Part shown: positions 7,565 to 16,374 of the stretch, one piece after another
Layout of the letters: every line of letters starts with the position of its first letter
Numbering within the stretch: the first letter of the stretch is position 1
Assembly (NCBI GenBank): GCA_028875335.1
Contig: JAPPEF010000064.1
Coordinates: 1 to 26,061, forward strand
Direction: 5' to 3'
Source of the DNA: Gemmatimonadota bacterium
Lineage (GTDB): Bacteria; Latescibacterota; UBA2968; UBA8231
DNA length: 26,061 nt
The notes under the pieces: generated by a model
What the model was told of the DNA's origin: nothing
Seen by the model: only the letters and a program-made list of their open reading frames with translations
Databases searched by the model: none
Position numbers and translations under genes: made by a program

Positions 7565-10500
7565 ATGGGCGAACTGACCCTCATCTACGGCCCGGCCCAT
7601 CCCGACAAGGCGTCGCCCGCGTACGAGCGCTGCTTGGCGCACCTCGACGCGGGCGATGGCGAGTCCTTTCTCTGGCTCTTTCCAACGCACTTCCAAGCCC
7701 AGCTCATGCGGCGGCAACTCATTCGCGCCAGCCGCACTCGCTTACTCACCGGGCATTTGGCCCTCGACCTAAACAGTTTCACCAACATCCTCTACAGCCT
7801 CTGTCCCGGCCAGCGACCAGCACTGCCCCTCAGTGCGCAGCGGCTCCTAGTCGAAGACGCCCTCGCAGCCAGCGCGCCCAGCGCACCCTACTACAGCCAG
7901 CGCCCCGAGCGGCTGAGCCAAGAGCTGACTCAGTTGTTCCGCCGGTTAGAGGAAACAGGCACCCAGCCGAGCGATCTGGGTGGAACAACCCAGCGCAGCG
8001 CGGAATTACAAACCCTTTATGCGGCCTACCTAGAGCGTCTCGCAGCTAGCTGGAGCGGAAGCCGCGAGCATTTTGCCGCCGTGGATGCCCACCTCGATCA
8101 CTCGGTGCTCGCACAGCGCTTCCCCGATCTCAGCTTACTCGTATTCTGCGGTTTTGTGGACGTGCCCGCACCTTTTTTGCCCGTGTTGGAAAAACTGCTA
8201 TTCCTCGTTCCAGAGTCCATCGCGTTGCTCGATTACGACCCCGAGGGTCCCAGTTTTTTTGCCCGCACGCGTCCCCTGTACGAATTTCTCCGCGCCCGCG
8301 TCGTCCACGTCGAACGCAGCGCCGCCGAACAGCATCCGACCGCCGCGTTTGCCGGCCGCCTCTTCACCCACAGCCGCGATAGTCTCGACGCACCCGTAGA
8401 GCGAGTAGCCTGCCCGGACCGAGTCGGAGAAGTCGCAGCAATGGCTCGCCGCATCCGCCAATTGCATCAAGAGCAAGGGGTCGAGCTAGCCCAGATCCGC
8501 ATTAGCTTCCGCAACCTCGACACTTATGCCGAACTCGTAGCAGAAGTGCTGCCTCGCCACGGCCTACCTTTTTGCCTCGCGCGCGGGCGGCCCCTTTCCT
8601 CTGCGCCCGCAATGAACACCGTCTTCGCGCTCATCGACGCGGTGCTAGAGCGCTACAGCCGCGCTGCGCTCTTTCGCCTCCTCAGCTCGCCCTTGGTGCG
8701 GCTGCGCTATTCATTCTCAGACCAGACCCGCACGCTTGCTGCCGAGGACTTCGCCGCGTGGACCCGCAACGTTCCGTCATCGACCGGACGCGACACATGG
8801 CTCGCAGCCATCGAAAGCAACTTCGACTATTTAGAGAGCGAACTAAGTCGAGAAGGCGAACCGTTCTCCGAAGACATCGACGATTTTCCCACTCAGCGCG
8901 AGGACCAACGCGCCGAATTGGAGGCCCTCCAACCTCTACGAGCCAGCCTAACCGCGCTCTTTGACCTGCTCCAGCCCTTGGAAAGCCGCCAGGACCTGCC
9001 CTCCTTCCGCCACCATCTGCTCCACGCTCTCAGCGCGTTGGGAGTAGAGGATGCGCTCGCGGATGGAGCGGCAGAAGACGGCCGAGCACTATCGCGCTTT
9101 TTGGAGCTGCTCGACGAATTGTGTGCACCGGCCGCAGCCCTCCAGCCCCGCACCTTGAGCCAGTTCGCCGACTTGCTGCGCGACGCCATCTCCCAAGCGC
9201 ACGTCCCCGCCACAACGCGCGCTGGCATTCAAGTGACCGACCTTGCCGCAGCGGGCAGCACACCCTGCGATTACCTATTCCTCGGTGGACTAGTGCAAGG
9301 CGAGTTCCCCCGCTTGCCACCTGCCGATATTTTCCTCGAAGAAACCCAGCGCCGCGCCCTGAACTTGGACGAGGACGCCACCACCGAGGCCGAGCGCTTG
9401 CTGTTCTACCGCGCCATATGCGCACCGCGCCGCGGTCTCGGCGTCTTCTACCCCGAACAGTCGGGCAGCGAGACACTCGCCCCCTCGCCCTTTATCGCTG
9501 AGCTAGACAGCTTACTCACCCCGCAGCCTGAGGCGAGCGAGCCTGATAGTGTACGCACCCTTGCCGAGTTGCACCTCGCATTGGGTCACGGCCTGTGCGC
9601 GACGAGCAAATCCGACTCAGCGCGCGACGCACTCGCACTCTACAACCAAGCCGCACAGCTCGACGGCCACACCACCGCGCTGCGCCACCTCGTGCGCGGC
9701 TTGCACATCGCCGAGTTGCGCACGATCTCCGAGAGTCTCGGTAGCCACGAAGGCATACTCGACGAGGAACCGCTACTCGACGCGCTGCGCACCCGCCTCG
9801 GCCCAAACCATTCTTTCTCCGCAACCCAACTGGAGCTCTATGGCCGCTGTCCCTTCCGGTTTTTTGCCCAAGACCTGCTCAACCTCCAGCCCCTCCGCGA
9901 CCCGGAAGACGACGACTCAGCGCGCAAGCGCGGCAACCTCGTGCACCGCATCCTCTATTGTTTCTATACGACCCACGGCGAAGCGGCCGAACGCGCGGAA
10001 AACTTGGCGACAAACATCGCGGAACTACGCCACCTCGGCCGCAAAGTCGCCGACGAAATGGGGCTTACGGGATTTTTCTGGGATCGGGAATTAGAGCACC
10101 TACTCGGCTCCGACGACGAGGAGCGCGAGGGCGTCTTACCTCGCTTCCTCCGCCTGCAAGCAGCCGCGGCTAACCCAGCCGTGCCGACCCATTTCGAGCT
10201 GAGCTTTGGCAGTTATTTCGGCATGGGAGAGCGCGACCGGCAATCGACCACCGAGCTCTATGCCATCGGTGACTCAGAGACCGGAGATGAGGTGCGGATC
10301 GCCGGCAAAATCGACCGCATCGACCGCACGGCCGACGGCTGCTTCATGGTCTTCGACTACAAGACCGGCCGCATGCCCTCGGTTGCCGATATCGATACCG
10401 GCCTCAACCTCCAACTCCCACTTTACTTGCTAGCGGCCGAATCCCTGTTCGAGGAAAGCGGGCTGCGCGAGGGGGCCGGGGCCGCGTACCTGATGCTCCG

Positions 10501-10771
10501 CGACCTAGAGGACTGCGGTCGCGGCGGGCTATTCGCCGATGCCGCACAGCGCAATACAGCCTATGTCGCCAGCGGCCGTTACGGTATCTACGACCACGAG
10601 GCATATCGCCAGCGCCTCGACGCCGTGCGGGGTTTCGTCCTCTCGTACACGCGAGCCATGCGCCGTGGGATATTCCGCGTCACCACCCACGACCCAGCCA
10701 AAATCTGCCCTCATTGTCCTTATCAACAAAGCTGCCGCCTCGACCCCCTACGCATGCGGGCCTTGTCGTGA
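7565..10771 (+). CDS. addB: AddB-like helicase-nuclease subunit with Fe-S nuclease domain
   Basis: A 1068-residue protein, the usual size for AddB (RexB-type), which pairs with AddA to process double-strand breaks. The C-terminal RecB-type nuclease is well supported: SATQLELYGRCPFRFF with C762, a GNLVH helix motif, GKIDRID (D917) and DYKTG (D931, K933). The Fe-S cluster cysteines are C762 plus C1048, C1051 and C1057 in the CPHCPYQQSC tail, the arrangement known for AddB. The N-terminus keeps the UvrD-like fold in outline, but where AddB may carry Walker A there is only GPAHPDKAS, lacking the Gly before Lys and the following Ser/Thr, so ATP binding here is unlikely. The ATG at 7565 has no obvious ribosome site. 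The stop overlaps the addA start as GTGA, so the subunits are translated as a pair. Confidence 0.9.
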   Translation: MGELTLIYGPAHPDKASPAYERCLAHLDAGDGESFLWLFPTHFQAQLMRRQLIRASRTRLLTGHLALDLNSFTNILYSLCPGQRPALPLSAQRLLVEDALAASAPSAPYYSQRPERLSQELTQLFRRLEETGTQPSDLGGTTQRSAELQTLYAAYLERLAASWSGSREHFAAVDAHLDHSVLAQRFPDLSLLVFCGFVDVPAPFLPVLEKLLFLVPESIALLDYDPEGPSFFARTRPLYEFLRARVVHVERSAAEQHPTAAFAGRLFTHSRDSLDAPVERVACPDRVGEVAAMARRIRQLHQEQGVELAQIRISFRNLDTYAELVAEVLPRHGLPFCLARGRPLSSAPAMNTVFALIDAVLERYSRAALFRLLSSPLVRLRYSFSDQTRTLAAEDFAAWTRNVPSSTGRDTWLAAIESNFDYLESELSREGEPFSEDIDDFPTQREDQRAELEALQPLRASLTALFDLLQPLESRQDLPSFRHHLLHALSALGVEDALADGAAEDGRALSRFLELLDELCAPAAALQPRTLSQFADLLRDAISQAHVPATTRAGIQVTDLAAAGSTPCDYLFLGGLVQGEFPRLPPADIFLEETQRRALNLDEDATTEAERLLFYRAICAPRRGLGVFYPEQSGSETLAPSPFIAELDSLLTPQPEASEPDSVRTLAELHLALGHGLCATSKSDSARDALALYNQAAQLDGHTTALRHLVRGLHIAELRTISESLGSHEGILDEEPLLDALRTRLGPNHSFSATQLELYGRCPFRFFAQDLLNLQPLRDPEDDDSARKRGNLVHRILYCFYTTHGEAAERAENLATNIAELRHLGRKVADEMGLTGFFWDRELEHLLGSDDEEREGVLPRFLRLQAAAANPAVPTHFELSFGSYFGMGERDRQSTTELYAIGDSETGDEVRIAGKIDRIDRTADGCFMVFDYKTGRMPSVADIDTGLNLQLPLYLLAAESLFEESGLREGAGAAYLMLRDLEDCGRGGLFADAAQRNTAYVASGRYGIYDHEAYRQRLDAVRGFVLSYTRAMRRGIFRVTTHDPAKICPHCPYQQSCRLDPLRMRALS

Positions 10772-13700
10772 AGCGCGCCGTCCCCCTGACACCCGTCCAG
10801 CGCATGGCCCTCGACAGCCAGCGCAATATCGCGGTCACCGCCAGCGCCGGTGCCGGCAAGACCGCAACGCTAGTCGAGCGCTACATCGAGCTGTTGCGCC
10901 AGCATCCCGAAATCGGCGTGCGCCAAGTGCTGGCCATCACGTTTACCCAAAAGGCCGCAGCGGAAATGCGCGAGCGCATCGCCCGGCGGCTGACCGACGC
11001 CCTCGACCAAGAGCTACCCGAGCCAGAGCGGCAACGCTTGCGGCAAATCCGCGAAGACCTGCCCGCCGCGCGCATTTCCACCATCCACGCCTTCTGCACA
11101 TCCCTGTTGCGCGAGTATCCCATGGAAGCGGATGTGGACCCGGCCTTCGCGGTCTTGGAGGGATTAGATGCCGCGCAGCTTCGGCACCAAGCCGTGCGCC
11201 AAACTCTAGAGTCCCTAGCCCGCGTGCGCGACACCGACCCGGACAAAGAAGCCTTGCGGCGCACCCTATCCGAATGGCCGCGCCGCTATCTCGAACAGGT
11301 CTTGGAATACCTGCTCGAAAAAAAGCATTACGCCCGCTCGTGGTGCCACCACTACGCCGAGCAATCGCCCGACCAAATCCTCAGCGACTGGCGCGAGATG
11401 CAGCAAACGGCTAGCGCTCCCGCATGTTGCGCCTTACTCGATGACACCCACTTCACCGACATGCTCGCAGAGCTTGCCGCGCTCTCGCCCCTAACCGACG
11501 AGAGCGACTCGGCCGTCGAACGACTAAACCCGCTCCGCGATTTCATGCGCCGGCTGAGCCAAGCGCCTTCGCTCGCCGAGGCGATAGAAATTCTCCCGCG
11601 CCTAGCCGAGGGACTTTTGACCAATGGCAAACCCCTAAGTGGCAGCCGGCTGGGCAAGAAATCCAATTGGGAGGAAGCCACACTCTCCCGCGTCCGCGAA
11701 CTCGTGCCCGCCTTGGGACGCTGCCTAGCTCCGCACGCCGACCTTCTCAGCCTCGAACTCACTGCGGCCGACGAGCGCGCCGCCGCAGTGCTGCCCGCCC
11801 TATCGCGCGTCTTCTTCAGGGTTGATGCGCGCTATGAGAACAGCAAAGGCAACGGCAGTATGCTGGACATGGACGACCTCCTAGAGAAAACCCACCAGCT
11901 CATCGCCGCCGACGCGGACATCCGCCACCGCTTAGCCCAACACTATCGCTTCGCACTGATCGACGAATTCCAAGACACCGATCCCTTGCAGTGGGAAATC
12001 ATCCGCTCGCTAACGTCGCCGGACGGACAAATGGCTGGAGACAAGCTCTTCATCGTCGGCGATCCCAAGCAGTCGATCTACTCGTTCCGCGCCGCCGACG
12101 TCACCGTCTTCGCCCGCGTGCGCGATGCCATTGCGGAAGCCAATGCCGCGCACGAGCGCGAGTCCCGGCCCTTTTGCGACGACGGCGAGGTCCTAGACGC
12201 CTCTCCCACCCAGCGGCTCGGCTCCCTCGTCATGGGCGAAAATTTTCGCACCCTCGCCCAGCCCGTTGCCTTTGTCAACGCGCTCTTTCCCAAGTTCATG
12301 CAGGAGATCCCAGACGAGCCTTTTCAAGTCGGCTACGACCCGCTCGTCGGGTGCCGCCCCACCAGCGCAGGCGAGGGTTCGGTCGAGCTTTTGCTCTTGC
12401 CGCCGGACGTCAACCGCGACGCGACGGAAATCGCGCGACGAGAAGCCGAATTGGTCGCCCGCCGTCTGAGTCACCTTTTGGAAGGCAACGATCTGCAAGT
12501 CGCCGACCAAGACGGCTTGCGTCCACCCGAACCCAAAGACATCGCCCTGCTCCTGCGCCGCCGCCGCAATCTCTCCGCGTATGAAGACGCGCTGCGGGCC
12601 TGCGGCATCCCCTTCCAAGTAGCCGGTGGCCGAGGCTTTTACCAGCGCCAAGAAATCTACGACCTAGCCAATATCCTCCGCGTCCTGTGCAACCCCGGCG
12701 ACGGCATCGCCCTGATGGGCGCGTTGCGCTCCCCGTACTTCGGCCTTTCGGACAACGCGCTGTACGCGCTGACCGCGCCCCAAGGCGGGCGGCTCGCAAA
12801 GCACCTCGACGACGCCAGTCAGCGGCAGAAACTCGCCCCTGCGGATCAAGAAGCCGCCGAGGACGCCGTCACCCGACTTCAGTGCTGGGAAGGATTACGC
12901 GACCGCGTGCCCCTCGTCGAACTTCTGCACACCATCCTCGAAAACACTGGGGCTTGGGGCTTTCTCTGCTATGGCGAGCGCGGAGATCAGGCCGTGGCCA
13001 ACGTGCACAAACTCCTCGACCTCGCCCGCGAATTCCGCGGCCCCCTCGCCGACTTCGTGGTCCGCCTCGACTTGTTGACCAACGAAGAACAACAAGAAGG
13101 AGAAGCCGTCCTCGACGCGGACGCCTTGCACATCCTGACCGTACATGCGGCCAAGGGCTTGGAATTTCCCATCGTCGTCGTACCCGACTTGGCCGCGCGA
13201 TTTAATTTTCAAAACAGCGCCCCTGCGCTCATCGATGCGGAAAAGGGCCTCGGCTTGCGCGTCCTCGACCCCGAGCAGGATTACAAAAGAACCTCCTCCT
13301 TTATCCGCACCCTCATCAATCGCAACGCGAGCCGCCGCCAGCGCGCCGAAGAGAAGCGCCTGCTGTACGTGGCCTGCACCCGCGCCCGCGACCACTTGCT
13401 GCTCGGCGGCGCGCTTACCGACAAGCACTTTGCCGCCGACCTCGACGCGGCTGCGGACTGTCTCGGTTGGATTTGCGGAAGTTTAGAACTGACAGAGGAT
13501 GACCTCGCTCGCGGCACCAAGGCGGTTGCAGGCGTGCCATCCCCCTTGACTATCCACACCGACCCCAATGCGTTCCCAGCCCCCGCGAGTACCGATCACC
13601 GGGCCGAGCCAACCTTTCGAGCCCTCGCCGCCGCACCCATACAAGTAGCAGAACCGATGTTGGACTTACTCTCGCCGCTCGACGATCCCCAAAACCGGCC

Positions 13701-14370
13701 CGAATTTGCAGCCAGCGAGTTGGTCCTCTTCGCCGCAGATCCGGCCGCGCACCATCGCCAGTACGCGCTGGGCCTGCCGCCGTGGCCTCTCGGCCAAGTA
13801 GATGCACCCCGCCGCCGTGGCATGCTCTTCGGCCAACTCGCCCACGCCGGTATAGAAGCCCTGAGTAATAACCCAGACGCCGATCCCGCAGCCCTCGCCG
13901 CCGACCTCGTCACCGCCGCTAGCCTGCCCGTAGCATCCCATCGAGATCCGTTCGAACGCGAGTTGACCGACCTATTACACCGCTGTCGCCAATCTCCCTT
14001 AGCCGCGCGCTGGCTCACCCATGCGGAGGCGCACACCGAAGTGCGCTTTACGCTCTCGCTGGAGCGCGGTTTAGTACACGGAGTAGTCGATTACATAGGG
14101 CGCGGAGCCGACGGACTGTGGGAATTAGTCGATTACAAGACCGGCCACCGCGCGAACACAGAAGAGGCAGTACAATACTACCGACTGCAGTTGGAAATCT
14201 ACGCCCTCTGCTTACAGGGACTCCATCCGGGCCAAGACGAATACCGCGCTACGCTGTACTTTACCGATTTAGACGAAGCGCGCCCTGTAAGCTTCACACC
14301 AGCCGATCTAGCAGCGGCGCGCACTCGCCTCGACGACCTCGTCGCTCAACTCATTGCGGCCAAAGCCTAG
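10768..14370 (+). CDS. addA: AddA-like UvrD-family helicase-nuclease
   Basis: A 1200-residue AddA from a GTG at 10768 that shares four bases (GTGA) with the addB stop. An in-frame ATG at 10714 would lengthen the overlap by 54 bases and put an unlikely Pro-rich leader before LTPVQ. Superfamily 1A helicase motifs are complete: Walker A ASAGAGKT ending at K31-T32, ITFTQKAAAEMRERI (motif Ia), DEFQDTDP at 399-406 (motif II), VGDPKQSIYSFR near 430-441 (motif III), GENFRT (IV), VHAAKGLEF at 792-800 (V) and LLYVACTRARDHL near 865-877 (VI). The C-terminal nuclease has ELVDYKTGH with D1122 and K1124, followed by the YRLQLEIYA helix. AddA unwinds and degrades broken ends and, with AddB, makes the single-stranded DNA on which RecA loads. 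All key residues look intact. Confidence 0.94.
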   Translation: MKRAVPLTPVQRMALDSQRNIAVTASAGAGKTATLVERYIELLRQHPEIGVRQVLAITFTQKAAAEMRERIARRLTDALDQELPEPERQRLRQIREDLPAARISTIHAFCTSLLREYPMEADVDPAFAVLEGLDAAQLRHQAVRQTLESLARVRDTDPDKEALRRTLSEWPRRYLEQVLEYLLEKKHYARSWCHHYAEQSPDQILSDWREMQQTASAPACCALLDDTHFTDMLAELAALSPLTDESDSAVERLNPLRDFMRRLSQAPSLAEAIEILPRLAEGLLTNGKPLSGSRLGKKSNWEEATLSRVRELVPALGRCLAPHADLLSLELTAADERAAAVLPALSRVFFRVDARYENSKGNGSMLDMDDLLEKTHQLIAADADIRHRLAQHYRFALIDEFQDTDPLQWEIIRSLTSPDGQMAGDKLFIVGDPKQSIYSFRAADVTVFARVRDAIAEANAAHERESRPFCDDGEVLDASPTQRLGSLVMGENFRTLAQPVAFVNALFPKFMQEIPDEPFQVGYDPLVGCRPTSAGEGSVELLLLPPDVNRDATEIARREAELVARRLSHLLEGNDLQVADQDGLRPPEPKDIALLLRRRRNLSAYEDALRACGIPFQVAGGRGFYQRQEIYDLANILRVLCNPGDGIALMGALRSPYFGLSDNALYALTAPQGGRLAKHLDDASQRQKLAPADQEAAEDAVTRLQCWEGLRDRVPLVELLHTILENTGAWGFLCYGERGDQAVANVHKLLDLAREFRGPLADFVVRLDLLTNEEQQEGEAVLDADALHILTVHAAKGLEFPIVVVPDLAARFNFQNSAPALIDAEKGLGLRVLDPEQDYKRTSSFIRTLINRNASRRQRAEEKRLLYVACTRARDHLLLGGALTDKHFAADLDAAADCLGWICGSLELTEDDLARGTKAVAGVPSPLTIHTDPNAFPAPASTDHRAEPTFRALAAAPIQVAEPMLDLLSPLDDPQNRPEFAASELVLFAADPAAHHRQYALGLPPWPLGQVDAPRRRGMLFGQLAHAGIEALSNNPDADPAALAADLVTAASLPVASHRDPFERELTDLLHRCRQSPLAARWLTHAEAHTEVRFTLSLERGLVHGVVDYIGRGADGLWELVDYKTGHRANTEEAVQYYRLQLEIYALCLQGLHPGQDEYRATLYFTDLDEARPVSFTPADLAAARTRLDDLVAQLIAAKA

Positions 14371-14579
14371 CGCGACACAGCCGCGGCGCGCGCCAAAACC
14401 GCTAACACCTCCTCGCGCAGAGCCTCCGGCAGGTCCGCAAAGTCGATCTGCCTAGCCCCGCTCGGCAACTCGGTCCGGCTCTTGTTCCACTCTTCCTCCT
14501 CCCAGCACCACCTGAGTACCAAACCATTGCCCAAGCGGATGAAATACGCCCCGTCGTCTGTATAAAGTGTCGCTTGCAT
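14367..14579 (-). CDS. Small protein of unknown function (70 aa)
   Basis: A 70-residue open frame converging on addA, whose last four bases it overlaps. It is supported by a clear GAGGGAGA ribosome site 5 bases before the ATG at 14579 and by a protein-like composition: an N-terminal half of strands with aromatic residues (YFIRLGNGLVLRWCW), then acidic and helical stretches ending in alanines. It has no signal peptide, membrane segment or motif that I recognise. It would be transcribed from the same short region as pgi, in the opposite direction. It could be a small regulator or an orphan; no function can be assigned. Confidence 0.6.
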   Translation of the reverse strand: MQATLYTDDGAYFIRLGNGLVLRWCWEEEEWNKSRTELPSGARQIDFADLPEALREEVLAVLARAAAVSR

Positions 14580-14606
14580 AGAGTCTCCCTCGCTGAATCG
14601 CGTCGT

Positions 14607-14634
14607 TTGCGCTCCCTGTCCGACCGCGTACTTT
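14607..14634 (+). promoter_or_regulatory. Weak candidate promoter for pgi-gnd
   Basis: TTGCGC (14607-14612), 16 bases, then TACTTT (14629-14634) is the best sigma70-like pair I see in the 100-base gap before pgi. Match quality is only moderate; the call rests mainly on position between divergent genes. Confidence 0.22.
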
Positions 14635-14679
14635 CTTTAAGCATTCCCAACGTAGAAGACAAATCGCGTAGGACATCCA

Positions 14680-16374
14680 ATGCAGATTTCCGCCCTGCGG
14701 GCCTCGGCCGATTTCGAAGCCCAAGTGCAGCGGGCCGCCGAGCGCCTAGCCGCCGAGCGCATCTACGACCGCATCCTCGCGCGCGACCACACAGTCTGGC
14801 GGCCCGACCCAACCGAGATTGCCAACCGGCTCGGGTGGCTCGACAGCCCGCGCGTCATGCGGGATGCCATCGGCCCCATCCGCCAATTCATCGACGCCGT
14901 CTGCGCCGATGGCTACACCCACGCCCTGCTGTTGGGCATGGGCGGCTCTAGCCTAGCGCCGGAAGTCTTCCGCGCGATCTTTGGCGTGGCCGATGGATTC
15001 CTCGACCTCTCAGTGCTCGACAGCACCCAGCCCGACGCCGTCTTAGCCAAAGAGCGCACCCTCGACCTAACCCGCACCCTATTTCTCCCGGCCACCAAAT
15101 CCGGCGGCACCGTAGAGACGCTGTCCTTGCTCAAGTACTTCTACAACCGCACAGCAGACGCTGTCGGGCTAGAGGAAGCCGGACGGCACTTCGCCGCTAT
15201 CACCGACCCAGAAAGCGGCCTCGAAGCCCTCGCGCAACGCCTCGGCTTTCGCCACATCTTCCGCAACGACCCCAACATCGGCGGGCGCTACTCGGCCCTG
15301 TCGTACTATGGCTTGGTCGCGGCCGGTGCCATTGGTGCGGATCTCGGACACCTGCTCGACCGGGCCGAGCGAGCCACTGCCGACCCGCAACCGGGCATCC
15401 AACTCGGTGCCTTTCTCGGCGCTGGTGCCCTCGCTGGCCGCGACAAGCTGACCCTCATCACCTCGCCAGCCGTCAGCGCGGTTGGCGCTTGGATCGAGCA
15501 ACTCATCGCCGAGAGCACGGGCAAAGACGGCAAGGGCCTGCTGCCAGTCGATCTAGAACCTGAGTGCGCAGCCCACACCTACGGACCTGATCGGCTCTTC
15601 ATCCATCTCCGTTTGGACGACGCGGCCGATACCCAAGCCCAAGCCATTGCCGCAGCCGGACACCCGGTCCTGTGTCTCCAACTAGCAGACTCCTACGATC
15701 TCGGCGCGGCCTTCTTTCACTGGGAAATTGCCACGGCCATCGCTGGATTCTTCCTCGGCATCCATCCCTTCGACCAGCCCGATGTCGAGGCAGCCAAGGA
15801 ACTGGCCCGCCAGATGGTGGCCGCCTACCAGCAACGCGGCGCGCTGCCCGCCTCCACACCCGATCTCGTCGATGGCCTCGCGCTATACGGACCAGTACAG
15901 GGCACCACCTTGCCACAGGCCCTAGCGCACTTTCTGGCAAGCGGCGAACCAAGACGCGCGTACATTGCCCTGCAAGCGCACCTCCCGCCGACCCCGCCGA
16001 CCACCGCTGCCCTACAGGACCTACGCGGCCAGCTACTAGCGCGCACCGGCCTAGCCACGACCCTCGGCTTTGGCCCGCGCTTCCTGCACTCGACCGGCCA
16101 ACTGCACAAGGGCGACGCCGGGCGCGGACTTTTCATTCAGCTAACGGCCGACTCAGCAGAGGACGCACCGATTCCCAACGAAGCTGGGGCCTCGGCCTCT
16201 AGCATCACGTTCGGCGTCCTCGCCCAAGCCCAAGCTCTCGGCGACCGCCAAGCCCTCGTCGATCAAGGAAGAGCCGTACTCCGCATCCATCTAGGCGCGG
16301 ACATCGCCACAGGTATTGCCCAATTGCGCTGCGCCTTAGACCCGAACAACGACCCCACAGGAGAAGTCCAATGA
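14680..16374 (+). CDS. pgi: Glucose-6-phosphate isomerase (family found fused to transaldolase)
   Basis: A 564-residue cytosolic phosphosugar isomerase. Sugar-phosphate-binding SIS motifs are present: GMGGSSLAP at 86-94, STQPDAV near 115-121 and ATKSGGTVET at 138-147. PGI signatures follow: GGRYSALS at 201-208, the EQLIAESTGKDGKG helix at 273-286, FDQPDVE at 364-370 and GPRFLHSTGQLHKGD at 465-479. This form resembles the isomerase half of transaldolase-PGI fusion proteins rather than the classic enzyme, but no transaldolase domain is present here. It should interconvert glucose 6-phosphate and fructose 6-phosphate. The ATG at 14680 has TAGGA about 7 bases upstream. Its end overlaps gnd as ATGA, placing the two in one operon that connects glycolysis with the oxidative pentose phosphate pathway. 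Confidence 0.9.
   Translation: MQISALRASADFEAQVQRAAERLAAERIYDRILARDHTVWRPDPTEIANRLGWLDSPRVMRDAIGPIRQFIDAVCADGYTHALLLGMGGSSLAPEVFRAIFGVADGFLDLSVLDSTQPDAVLAKERTLDLTRTLFLPATKSGGTVETLSLLKYFYNRTADAVGLEEAGRHFAAITDPESGLEALAQRLGFRHIFRNDPNIGGRYSALSYYGLVAAGAIGADLGHLLDRAERATADPQPGIQLGAFLGAGALAGRDKLTLITSPAVSAVGAWIEQLIAESTGKDGKGLLPVDLEPECAAHTYGPDRLFIHLRLDDAADTQAQAIAAAGHPVLCLQLADSYDLGAAFFHWEIATAIAGFFLGIHPFDQPDVEAAKELARQMVAAYQQRGALPASTPDLVDGLALYGPVQGTTLPQALAHFLASGEPRRAYIALQAHLPPTPPTTAALQDLRGQLLARTGLATTLGFGPRFLHSTGQLHKGDAGRGLFIQLTADSAEDAPIPNEAGASASSITFGVLAQAQALGDRQALVDQGRAVLRIHLGADIATGIAQLRCALDPNNDPTGEVQ

Noticed and set aside
10539..11414. A 291-codon plus-strand frame crossing the addB/addA junction
   Set aside because: Its product is an Arg/Pro/Ala-rich string typical of an out-of-frame reading, and both true frames carry complete motif sets.
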